A stretch of DNA of 64,000 nt, taken from Agarophyton chilense. Its lineage: Eukaryota; Rhodophyta; Florideophyceae; Gracilariales; Gracilariaceae. Both the position numbers and the translations under genes were made by a program. The notes under the pieces are model-generated. The model was not told the DNA's origin. It worked only from the letters and a program-made list of their open reading frames with translations, and made no database searches. The stretch lies in contig JARGXX010000092.1 in assembly GCA_030374765.1 (NCBI GenBank), positions 1,364,001-1,428,000 on the forward strand, read 5' to 3'. The stretch's first letter is position 1. The number at the start of each line of letters is the position of its first letter. Shown here piece by piece: positions 52,524 to 61,118 of this stretch.

Positions 52524-53789
52524 TCACGGTCGGTCGGCAGCCGATTCTGCCGTGATGCGAGGGCTGGACGCCACTGATGTGGCGCCCCGCACGGCAGGGC
52601 TTGATGCGTTAGTCATCCTACGCTTCCTTCCGAACAAGCTCCATCTCCTGCTGCTTGCTGTGGAGTTGGCGTGGCTCGTGGCAGTACGCTCGCTCAACCT
52701 GATACGGGGCGTGATGTTGTCGTCTGCAATCGGCCTGCTGGATAGACTACCGAAGGTGGTCTTTTTCAATGCCTTCAACTTGTCGGTGTGTCGGCTCGAA
52801 ACAGAGCGTGTCTTAATTTCGCGCGTGCGCTTCGAGTAGGCGGTACTTGCGTGGTGCTGCAACAGCTTGACGCTTTCCGCCGTTTGCAGTGCGTTGATAT
52901 CAACTTCCTCGGCCTTCTGTCGCCACTCCTCGCGACTCTTTTTCACGCTTTCTTCTCGACGACGTGCCTCTACGGCGTGAGAAGCTTCTGCGTCGTAATC
53001 TGTGCCTAGTGCGCCCGCCGCGATCATAGAGGCAGCTTTCCGCGACGGAACAATGATGGCATTGGGTTCGGAGGCATGAGGGTCTTTGGAGAGCTCCTTC
53101 CGTAGAGCGTCAAGCTTGGAGCGGTTGTTGTCGAGGGTTTGTTGTGCCTTTTTAACATTGTCTTCGCGGGTTTTCAGTTCGACTCCCAAATCATCAAGCA
53201 TGTGCTCCGCAGGATGTGAAAGCGGGTTTCGGCCTTCCCTGAGTTGCGCAAACAGCTCCGTTTTGCGCCACAGCAACGCAACGGCGAACAGAGGCAAAAA
53301 GGACAGAATAACTGCTATTTTGACAAGGATAGAATGGAACCAATGCGGTTTGTAGCGATTAATTAGGAGCACGGCCAGCACGAGGGCGAGATACAGGACG
53401 GTGGGATCCGGTAATCTGGAAGCAATAGTGGAGGCCTTCTCGAGAGGAGGCCACAACTTTTCCAGGTTGGCAGCCAGTGCAGACTTTGCATGCTCGGCGG
53501 ACGAGGCGGCTGACGCATTGTTCGGCGCAGCAGAGAAGAGACGTGTGAAGAAGTGGACGACTGGATTGGGCTTTGAATCGGGCTTGGCGGCACGAAAGCG
53601 CACGGAGTGCTTTCGAGCACGGGCGTCGTTTTCGGTGACAGCGCCAATGGTCATGAAGAGCGTGGAGGACTGGGAGGTGTCGAGGTGGTCCGGTTGCAGC
53701 GGTTCATTCGGGTCGTAAGCGCGCATGTTCTTGGCCAGCACATCGGCGGCAGGCACCAGCAGCGGACGCGCAGCGCCGCCGAGCGCCAT
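52524..53789 (-). CDS. two-TM coiled-coil protein of unknown function
   Basis: 421 residues from ATG 53789. Two adjacent hydrophobic segments (about 125-165: TVLYLALVLAVLLINRY and ILVKIAVILSFLPLFAVALLW) form a membrane hairpin. They are followed by a coiled coil (LKTREDNVKKAQQTLDNNRSKLDALRKEL) and a second charged helix near 265-315. The C-terminus is Ser/Arg-rich. The layout of a hairpin anchor with a cytosolic coiled coil is seen in many organelle-membrane tethers, but I recognise no family. The frame is open upstream to 54131 through poly-Pro and Ala/Arg stretches that overlap the C17 tract, taken as leader. It diverges from the oxysterol-binding protein gene. Confidence 0.75.
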   Translation of the reverse strand: MALGGAARPLLVPAADVLAKNMRAYDPNEPLQPDHLDTSQSSTLFMTIGAVTENDARARKHSVRFRAAKPDSKPNPVVHFFTRLFSAAPNNASAASSAEHAKSALAANLEKLWPPLEKASTIASRLPDPTVLYLALVLAVLLINRYKPHWFHSILVKIAVILSFLPLFAVALLWRKTELFAQLREGRNPLSHPAEHMLDDLGVELKTREDNVKKAQQTLDNNRSKLDALRKELSKDPHASEPNAIIVPSRKAASMIAAGALGTDYDAEASHAVEARRREESVKKSREEWRQKAEEVDINALQTAESVKLLQHHASTAYSKRTREIKTRSVSSRHTDKLKALKKTTFGSLSSRPIADDNITPRIRLSERTATSHANSTASSRRWSLFGRKRRMTNASSPAVRGATSVASSPRITAESAADRP

Positions 53790-54529
53790 GACGAAGCGGC
53801 GGGGAGGAAGCTCCCGGCGCGGAGACGAGGAAGGGAAGGGGGGGGGGAGGAGAAAAGGGGGGTGGGGGGAGCGGTAGCGGGACAGCGGCGACAATGGTAC
53901 GAGAGGCGCAACGTTTGTAGCGGACGCGAAGCGAAGCAAAGCGAAGCGCAGCGCAGCGCAGCGTGCGCGTTGCGGGGGGGGGGGGGGGGGAGCGCCCGGG
54001 GCGAACGCGTGTCCAAACGACACTTTTTTGCATTTCTCGGCAGCTGTCGTTGCCGCAGCTGCAGCTCGCGCTCTCTGACAAGCCGAGCTGTCTGCTGTCT
54101 GTGTCAGCGTGACGCTCCACGTGCAGCTCACGCCGCGTCCCGCGTTGTTTTTGCATGGCTCTTGCTTTGTTTGCTTTCACCTGCGCAAGTGCGTCCCAAC
54201 AGCCACTGTCTCTCCTCACACGCGCGCCACCGAGTGCTGCACACACACACCACGCATGCCACGTCACCACGCATGCCACGTCACCACGCATTCCACGTCG
54301 ACCACGCATTCCACGTCGACCACGGTGTGTTGTGCGCACGCGTGCAGTCAGTGTGCCACATGACAGGCCACGACGCTGTGCACTGTTGAACTTGCCAGTT
54401 GGTTGCGTGCCTGCTCGGCCTGCGCGTCTTCGCAACTGCGCTCCGCTTCGGTAGCATTGTGCCGGGGCTAGCTAGTTCGCTAGCTGCGAGCAAGGGCCGT
54501 TGTCGTTGCGCCCAGCCCCCTCCCCCCCC
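53790..54529. other. divergent promoter region with minisatellite and homopolymers
   Basis: 740 bp. Contains G10 (53838-53847) and G17 (53974-53990), i.e. C tracts on the coding strand of the leftward gene; AGCGA/AGCGC short repeats at 53930-53965; and a CACGTC minisatellite at 54251-54320. No gene seen. Confidence 0.65.
54251..54320 (+). repeat. CACGCAT(G/T)CCACGTC minisatellite, four units
   Basis: Two units of CACGCATGCCACGTCAC (17 bp) then two of CACGCATTCCACGTCGAC (18 bp). Each carries an ACGT core (CCACGTC), the type bound by bZIP/bHLH factors. It lies in the shared promoter, 210 bp before the oxysterol-binding protein ATG. Confidence 0.9.
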
Positions 54530-55969
54530 ATGCACCCCATCACCAAAATGTCTCCCCCTCTCACACCCCCCAGCCCGACGCCTCTCGCCGTCGACTGCAT
54601 CTCCGACGAGGACGCCTACTTTGACGCCCGTGATACTCTTTCTTCTTCTGACCGTTCCTCACCGCGTTTCCGTCCAATGATTCCTGTGCGTTACTCCCGC
54701 CTTGAGCCGCTGGCCTCCCCCCAGCCCCCGCCTGACACAGAGCTGTCGCTCTTCAAGATAGCAAAGGAGGTGCTCACCAGTGTCAAGCCCGGCGCCGACG
54801 TTACCAACATCAATCTGCCGGCCAGCATTCTTGACCCCGTTTCCACGCTGGAGAAAGCGAAAAAGTCCATGCAGCGCGGCGAGCTTCTGCAAGATTTGTG
54901 CAATTGTGATGACCCTGAGACGCGTTTGCTCAATGTCATGCGCTTCAACCTATCTGGGCTCGCAAAGGAACGTTTCGGTAAGAAACCGTATAACCCCGTT
55001 TTAGGCGAGGTGTATCGCTGTGCCTTTGTGCACAGGGCGAATGGCGGCGAAACGCTACTAGTGGCGGAGCAGGTGTCACACCACCCCCCAATAACCGCCC
55101 TTCATCTGCATAATGACACGCTTGGCTTCCAGCTAGACTCGCATACGGCGCCGGAGCCCAGGTTCTGGGGCAATAGTTTGGAAGTCAAGCTCCGCGGAGA
55201 AATTCGAATCCTGTTGAGTCGTTTCGAACATGAACAGTACGTCATTACGCGTCCTTATATCTACATGAGCGGTTTTTTTGCAGGTCGTCAACGATATGAG
55301 TTTAATGGCACTTCCACTTTCAAGTGTAGTAAAACAGGGCTCGGTGCCGAAATCGAGTTTCATCGAGCCAAAGGTCACCTTAACGTGCGTGCTGATATGA
55401 ACGCCGTTAGCGGTCGAGTTTTCAAACTTGCAACCGACCAAACTCTGTACACGCTGGATGGACACTGGGATAAGAAAGTAAATATCACGTGCGTGAGCAG
55501 CAAGCAGCAACGCGTGCTACTTGACTACGATGCAGTGGTAGCGGAAAAATCTATGGTTGCAATCCAGCCCCCCTTGGAAGATGAAGAGCCGTCGTTCAGC
55601 ACACGTGTTTGGGCTGAGTGCTCGGAAGCAATCAATAACGGAATCACTTCCGAAGCCAATGCGCAGAAGCGCAAGGTGGAGGACTACCAAAGACGTCTGA
55701 AGAAGGAGCGTATCGCAAACGGGGTGGCTTGGGATTATCGTTATTTTGTTGACAGGGATGAAGGCGAAGGATACGAGATGCGCCCGGAGTTACGGAAACT
55801 GGAGCTGGTAAAGCTGTTGCTCGAGCCCAAAGAAATCGAGGGGCTGAGATCTGGAGAACTGATGAAGCAAATGCACGCCGAACTGATGAGGGAAATGGAA
55901 GAAGATGATGCGAAAAGACGCGGCAGTGGACGAAGAAAGCTATTGACAAGAAGCCGGAACAAAGCATGA
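54530..55969 (+). CDS. oxysterol-binding protein-related (ORP) lipid transfer protein
   Basis: 479-residue short ORP that moves sterols or phosphoinositides between membranes at contact sites. The family signature EQVSHHPPITALHL is intact (near 185), with the lid/entry region LPASILDPVSTLEKAKKSM, the RFNLSGLAKERFGKKPYNPVLGE block and ARP-like C-terminal FSTRVWAECSEAINNG, then a charged helix ending in basic residues. No PH domain, ankyrin repeat or FFAT motif is visible, so it is of the minimal type, as in yeast Osh4-Osh7. A second ATG at 54548 is an alternative. The first ATG follows C8 directly. Confidence 0.95.
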   Translation: MHPITKMSPPLTPPSPTPLAVDCISDEDAYFDARDTLSSSDRSSPRFRPMIPVRYSRLEPLASPQPPPDTELSLFKIAKEVLTSVKPGADVTNINLPASILDPVSTLEKAKKSMQRGELLQDLCNCDDPETRLLNVMRFNLSGLAKERFGKKPYNPVLGEVYRCAFVHRANGGETLLVAEQVSHHPPITALHLHNDTLGFQLDSHTAPEPRFWGNSLEVKLRGEIRILLSRFEHEQYVITRPYIYMSGFFAGRQRYEFNGTSTFKCSKTGLGAEIEFHRAKGHLNVRADMNAVSGRVFKLATDQTLYTLDGHWDKKVNITCVSSKQQRVLLDYDAVVAEKSMVAIQPPLEDEEPSFSTRVWAECSEAINNGITSEANAQKRKVEDYQRRLKKERIANGVAWDYRYFVDRDEGEGYEMRPELRKLELVKLLLEPKEIEGLRSGELMKQMHAELMREMEEDDAKRRGSGRRKLLTRSRNKA

Positions 55970-56522
55970 ATGAGAAGAAGACTGGAAACACACACGAGCT
56001 GGCGGTTTGTAGTTGGACGGAGAAGGTGCGCCAATATACGCTGGTTAAGTTGCTTATTTCTGGATGTCATAAACAAGGAGCTGCGCGCTCAACGCGCTAT
56101 TGGCGCGTGACGCGTGCGAGTGCCACGTGTGTAACGCTGGTTGGCCGTTGCGCTGCCTGCGCCATAGCCAGAAATTTGGCGGATGGCGTGGAGCCCGTCT
56201 GCCACAGAGGTGTGTGCGCGCAGAGATCGCTCGTGTCCGTATCGCGCGCACGACACGCACCCTATTGTGGCCACAGGCCGCGGGGCTGCCTTCTTTGAGC
56301 TGCTGGCGCTGCCGGGCTCCACTGCTCCACGCTTTTCTCCACCGGTTTAAACTCTGCGACCCGCTCTTTTCCCAATTCTTGCTAGGCTCTTGAATGTGCT
56401 TGTGTTGGTTTGGTTCATCGTGGAGCTTGGCCTGATTCACGTAGCGTAGCGTAACTACGCTTTGAGTGCGAGCGTTCAGTGGAGAGCCGCCAAGTCAACG
56501 CTAGTCAACGCTAGTCAGCGAT
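55970..56522. other. promoter region of the mitochondrial carrier
   Basis: 553 bp without a gene. The last 30 bp before the carrier ATG are three tandem 10-mers (see repeat). Confidence 0.6.
56491..56520 (+). repeat. three tandem 10-mers before carrier ATG
   Basis: CAAGTCAACG, CTAGTCAACG, CTAGTCAGCG back to back, ending 2 nt before ATG 56523. Probably leader or initiator sequence. Confidence 0.85.
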
Positions 56523-57593
56523 ATGGCGGAAAACCATGATGGTAGACTTGTGGCAAACTCTCCTTCTCCTCCTCCCTGGATTGCTGTCGCGAAGGAGCTG
56601 CTTGCTGGAACTATGGGCGGAACTGCACAGGTGAGTTCTCCACTCCTGCGATCTACCCCATTCTTTCCATCCACGCCTTGTACTCACATTTCCCTTAAAC
56701 TCAGGTATGCGTTGGCCACCCCTTTGATACGGTGAAAGTCAAGCTGCAAAGTATGAAGCAACCAAAGCCTGGACAGCCGCCCATGTACACTGGTGCCATG
56801 GACGTGGTCAGAAAGGTTGTGGCGCGAGAGGGCGTTCGTGGTTTATTTGCTGGTATCCAAGCTCCGCTTCCATTTGTCGCCGTGTTTAACGCTACCTTGT
56901 TTGCAGCAAACGGAACAATAAGACGCGTGCTTGGCAGAGGAAGAACGGAGGACCAACTCTCGCTTGCTGAGATCGGTCTGGCGGGCGTTGGAGCCGGTGT
57001 GGCTGTCAGTTTTGTCGCTTGTCCTACTGAGCTTGTCAAGTGCAGATTGCAAGCTCAGCCTGGCGCTTTTGCAGGTGCTATTGATTGTACGAGACAGGTT
57101 GTTGCGAATCGCGGCATGAGTGGCTTGTTCACTGGTATGCAGGCTACTTTGATTCGTGAGATGCCCGGAAATTGTTTGTACTTTATGACATATGTTGGAG
57201 TGCAACGAAGATTGGTTCCGGAAGGTGGATCTATGAAGGATTTGAATTCGTGGCATCACCTCTTCGCCGGTGGTATGGCAGGGCTTGGTAAGTTTGTCCA
57301 TAATTAAGGTCTATCCTGGCGCATTGCGAGAAGAAAGATCTAACTTTTTTCTGTTATTGATGTCAGCATTTTGGCTTCCCTGTTATCCTATGGATCTGTG
57401 CAAGACTTTGATTCAGACGGACAGCGAAACGAATCCAAAGTATAGAGGTTTCCTTGACTGCGTTCGCAAGGTGGTGAGAGCTGAAGGAATTAAAGGGCTG
57501 TACAAGGGTATTGGCCCTTGCCTTGCACGTGCTTTTCCTGCTAATGCAGTCACTTTGCTTGCATATGAATCAACAAAGGGATTGCTTGGCTGA
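56523..57593 (+). CDS. mitochondrial carrier family protein (SLC25), three exons
   Basis: Inner-membrane solute carrier of 305 residues after splicing exons 56523-56630, 56705-57287 and 57367-57593. It has three repeats, each with the PX[D/E]XX[K/R] signature: HPFDTVKVKLQ, CPTELVKCRLQ and YPMDLCKTLIQ, and the downstream G-rich helices (GLFAGIQAPL, GLFTGMQATLIREMPGN, GLYKGIGPCLARAFPAN). Introns fall at codon 36/37 (phase 0) and within the Ala codon of GLAFWLPCYP (phase 1). The sequence is nearest to the carnitine/acylcarnitine-ornithine branch, including plant BOU, as far as I can judge. The substrate is not certain. Confidence 0.93.
56631..56704 (+). other. SLC25 intron 1, 74 nt
   Basis: GTGAGT to AACTCAG, with TACTCAC as a possible branch site. 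Phase 0. Confidence 0.93.
57288..57366 (+). other. SLC25 intron 2, 79 nt
   Basis: GTAAGT to GATGTCAG, with branch-like GATCTAAC. Phase 1; splicing gives GLAFWLPCYPMD. Confidence 0.95.
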
Positions 57594-58566
57594 CCTGTTT
57601 GAAGTGTTCATTAAGTCGATCACCTTGGCACGTATGGGTTTTGCTGTTGTACGATTATTATGGGATGCGTCGGTCGTCACAAACTCATTTTTGGTAGGCT
57701 ATTTCGCTGTGAGGCTCGCAGTGTGAGCCAACCCTTTACCTTCGTAACTGAACTAAACTCGGTGGCTTGGAAAAATTCGTGAGGTATATCTTGGCGGTCT
57801 TCTCGCTTCTAAACCCCAGTTGCACTGGAGATTAGCAGGTAAAAAGTACTCTGTTCGTTACGGCGATGCAAGTAAGAAACACGTGCCAGGCGCTTATCTG
57901 TCACCTGGTTGAAGCAAGCCTTCATCAAATGAGTTTCTCAGGCAATTGTTACTCTGTTAATCCTCAGCATTCCGATTCCTCACAAAGTCAGAATCCTCAT
58001 CAAAGTTCTTTCTTCCACGGTAAACTGACAACTCGTAAATGATTCAAGTCAAAGCGCTGAAGCAAATGATTCGGTCGATGTTGACGCTACATGCTGGACC
58101 AAGCTTGCCATGTGCTTGTTCGATACCTCCCGAGTCCAAGAAAAGAAATAGAGCACTCTTCAAGAGAGAAATGCTAAAAGTCCACGTAGAATTTTCCACA
58201 TCGAGATCAAGCTCTTCGTACATAAACTCTTCCATTTCTTGTTTCTGTTATCTCTCTATACCCTCTTTCCTCATTCTTTTCGAAAGTGTCATGCGTAGAT
58301 ATGATAGATAAAGCCAACGGTGCCTGAAAAAATCCAAGAATCTTCACGCTTTAGAGATCCAGTGTGCGGTCGTCCTTTTCTGACACGAATGCTTTTTGCC
58401 CTGGAAAAAGATTTAGATCACAACGCGTATGCAAATCTTTGGGCGTTAGTTAAGTCCTGCCATACACGAAAAGTACAAATTGTAACTGTGAAGATCACAG
58501 TTTGAACCTAAAAGGAGGGTTGAAGTTTGGATTCGAAATCCACTTTAAAGTTGCAGTTTTCCCATT
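57594..58566. other. convergent 3' spacer, carrier / release factor
   Basis: 970 bp with no supported gene. The small frame at 58039-58311 matches nothing. Confidence 0.55.
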
Positions 58567-59369
58567 TCACATATCTAAGCTCAGACTCCTATCCCGTCGG
58601 GATTTGAAATGTTTCTTTATCGCCTTTCTTCTTCGTTTCGCTTTCCGAGCCCTAGCAACATGTAGTTCCTTTGCGGCTAGAGATTCTTCCCCTCGGAGGT
58701 GTTCATCTAATTTTCGCTGCAAAATTCCCCTCGCCAGCTTGCGATTTTGTTCTCTGCTCCGTGTCTGTTGGCATTTAACAGTAATACCTGACGGCTTATG
58801 TTTAAGAACCTGCTCCGTTGCGTTCAGAAGGAAGAGGCAGTCGTTAGTATTAGATATTCTTATAGAGAAGCAGCATAGTAGAACATCTGTGGGAAGGGTA
58901 CGTTCTCATTCGAGGAAATTTCAATTTAACTTACCACGCAATTAGATGTCTTGTTTACTTTCTGGCCCCCAGAACCCGAACCTCGAACAAAATCCTCAAT
59001 TAAGTCATCTTCTTTAATAGGCGGCAGTCCGTTACCATTCGTGGGCTCCTCAAGAACATTCGGCAGTTTTTCAACGTTAATTCCTGGCTGTAAAATGCTA
59101 GGTTGTTGCATCTTGGCCCTCTCAGTGCTCAGATGATTGCACGTTTTGCTTTCCCCCGAGTCAGTACCTTTTGGAGATTTCAAGCAGCAATTCACAGTTC
59201 TTTTTGTGGAAAAGAAACGTGTTCGTCTGCTTGGCAAATTCGGAAGAGCATAGCTGGCATTTTCCCGTGCCCGAGTTAAGGCATTCTGGAACGGGAGACA
59301 GAATAACCCGCGAGAAATTGAAAAAGAAAAAGAGAGGTTTGTGAGGTTTGTGAGAATCCTGTTAGCCAT
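58567..59369 (-). CDS. mitochondrial class I release-factor-like protein (MTRFR/C12orf65 type), two exons
   Basis: Peptidyl-tRNA hydrolase-type ribosome rescue factor with a GGQ domain but no codon-recognition domain. Exons (leftward) 59369-58935 and 58809-58567 give 225 residues. GGQ at 134-136 in [17 protein letters not shown], continued in exon 2 by [27 protein letters not shown] and a basic C-terminal tail ([20 protein letters not shown]) that would enter the mRNA channel. The N-terminal ~55 residues are hydroxylated and basic ([20 protein letters not shown]), a good mitochondrial presequence. The frame is open upstream to 59399 without ATG. The intron is 125 nt, with a perfect TACTAAC. 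Confidence 0.93.
58810..58934 (-). other. release-factor gene intron, 125 nt
   Basis: Minus strand GTAAGT (58934) to GGAGCAG (58810). A perfect TACTAAC branch site lies at 58843-58849, 33 nt from the acceptor. Phase 0, joining NCV to VLKH. Confidence 0.95.
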
Positions 59370-59724
59370 GGCTTTGTCTAGCACCGTCGTGGGGATCAAT
59401 TAGTTGGCCTTCCGTCCGATCGAAAACAACTTGGGTAACTTGTGGACGATGCTCTTTTCCAAAGACCTGTAGGCTACTTCGCCCATTCATGAAGCAAGCG
59501 GTCTTGTTTCTAGTGGACGCGAATCATCGATGGTTCGCTCGGATCAACTGCTGCAAAATAATTCACATAATTAGACACGATGCGAGGCCCCTTGACAAGG
59601 GGTACTTGCAGAGAGCCAATGGCAACATTGCCTCGGTCACTATAAATGGTCTGTAATCTGCGGGCCCTTTCCCTCCATCACGCTCCGCTCCACGACAGCA
59701 TGGCGATAACGTCGATGTTCTAAA
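59370..59724. other. spacer, release factor promoter / LSM8 3' end
   Basis: 355 bp between two leftward genes. Nothing recognised. Confidence 0.55.
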
Positions 59725-60166
59725 TTAGTGAGTTACTCGATGGATAGGATATCCCTGCGTATGCCCAGTGCCAGAATACATCAAATACATCGCATAGGTT
59801 AGAAATGAATCGCTTTGCACAGTGTGTGAATGAGAAAGTATTACTTACCCGTTTCGAACTCCATGACACCTTTTCATCTTTTTCGGCATCTATTTCACCG
59901 ATGACAGCAATATCGTCACCTCTAATGATGAAAATATTTAATGGATCAGATGAGATTGTTTGCATGGGTTTGTTCGGTTCAAATACGCGTTCAACGCATT
60001 TCTCAAGAACAATGTTGCATACCTGATCGAATCCTCGCATATGTCCGACAACCATTCGTCCATCGTTTGTAATCACACTAACCTGTTTGTCAACATAATC
60101 AAGTAACATTGGCTTTCTCCCTGCGTTCTTCCCATATTGCTCCTTCTTCCCTTTTTTGCCAGACAT
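59725..60166 (-). CDS. LSM8: U6 snRNA-associated Sm-like protein LSM8, two exons
   Basis: Subunit that makes the nuclear LSM2-8 ring, which binds the U6 3' end. Exons (leftward) 60166-59849 and 59754-59725 give 115 residues. Sm1 is DKQVSVITNDGRMVVGHMRGFDQVCNIVL and Sm2 is IFIIRGDDIAVIGEID, the LSM8 form of the motif. The second exon codes only GYPIHRVTH, which lines up with the RAHPLKPVVH tail of plant LSM8. An internal ATG at 60109 would give 96 residues, the length of human LSM8; the first ATG adds a Lys/Gly-rich 19-residue stretch. It diverges from HSP10. Confidence 0.92.
59755..59848 (-). other. LSM8 intron, 94 nt
   Basis: Minus strand GTAAGT (59848) to ATACGCAG (59755), with TTTCTAAC as branch site. 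Phase 0. Confidence 0.88.
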
Positions 60167-60661
60167 ACCGCAGTTGCTTGCGATGTGCTCGTTGATTACC
60201 AAACCTTAAATGCCACACAAACCACGACAGACTCACTCTGCTCGGGCGGGCTAATGCTTTTCCCAAAAGTGTACTCTTCAAAACCGTCAACAAGTATTAT
60301 TTTGTTTCTTATCAAAGCAAACGTGTAAATTAAATTTCCGCAACTTTGTAAGGATGAGCTTTTGGTCCATGGTAAACACACTTGGTCGGGGAATTCATCA
60401 AGAGTTTTCGAAATTCACGAGTTTTTTTGGAAGACATAAGTGTACGTGCACCAATCACATTCGATATATTGTGATCCCTACAGATCGGTCTGCCACCGCT
60501 TATTGTCTACGTCGTCGTCCCACCGCCCATCCCCCGATTTGATCCCGGCAACCTCATCCCCCCTAACGTCCGGAACTCCTTCGAAAACCGTTTCTTGTTT
60601 AATCATCAATCATCACACAGAAGCAACTTGAAGATTCAGTTCAAACAGCAAGCATAGTCAA
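60167..60661. other. LSM8 / HSP10 divergent promoter region
   Basis: 495 bp including both 5' leaders. No gene seen. Confidence 0.6.
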
Positions 60662-61057
60662 ATGGTATGTGATCGACATCATCTTATTCTTTCTAATGAT
60701 TCCTGTTTTGTACATCAATGATCTAACCTTGCCTCTGTACGCTTCTTCCAGGCTTCAAAAATTGTCAGGAGAATCATTCCACTGCTCGATCGAGTCTTGA
60801 TTCAGAAAGCGGTGGCAGAGAAAACCAGCCGCGGTGGCGTAATCTTGCCAGAGTCCGCCGTCAGCAAGCTTAATGAAGGGAAGGTGATCGCAGTTGGCCC
60901 TGGGTCCCGAACCACCGACGGAACGCTGATTCAACCGTCCGTAAAGGAAGGAGATGATGTCCTCTTGCCGGAATATGGGGGGTCAAAGGTCGTCATCGAC
61001 GGTAAAGACTTCTTTTTGTATAGAGACGACGAACTACTAGGACTGATCAAGCACTAG
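60662..61057 (+). CDS. HSP10: mitochondrial 10-kDa chaperonin (HSP10/GroES), two exons
   Basis: Co-chaperonin lid for mitochondrial HSP60. The first coding exon is only the ATG (60662-60664); after an 87-nt intron the second exon (60752-61057) starts ASKIVRRIIPLLDRVLIQKA, giving 102 residues, exactly the family length. The mobile loop is AEKTSRGGVILPESA and the core is GKVIAVGPGSRTTDG and KEGDDVLLPEYGGSKV, ending YRDDELLGLIKH. Without the intron the frame would have no ATG before the conserved N-terminus. As in animal HSP10, the N-terminus can act as an uncleaved import signal. It converges on the coiled-coil gene with only 61 bp between stops. Confidence 0.95.
60665..60751 (+). other. HSP10 intron, 87 nt, directly after ATG
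   Basis: GTATGT to CTTCCAG, with branch-like GATCTAAC near 60720. Phase 0. Confidence 0.93.
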
Positions 61058-61118
61058 AACACGAATCACCAAACTAGCACACCGGTGAATGTTTTTGCTT
61101 TACTAATCATTCTTTCCG

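Noticed and set aside
53790-54131. 114-codon upstream extension of the two-TM protein
   Set aside because: Poly-Pro and Ala/Arg runs produced by C tracts and AGCGA repeats; the ATG at 53789 is a better start.
59535-59562. Alternative LSM8 last exon after TTTTGCAG
   Set aside because: Gives a tail unlike LSM8, while the nearer acceptor at 59755 gives GYPIHRVTH, which fits the family and has a CTAAC branch site.
60121-60168. 48-nt intron in the LSM8 N-terminal region (GTATGT to CGCAG)
   Set aside because: Shorter than all other introns here and it lacks a branch-like motif; the reading frame is fine without it.
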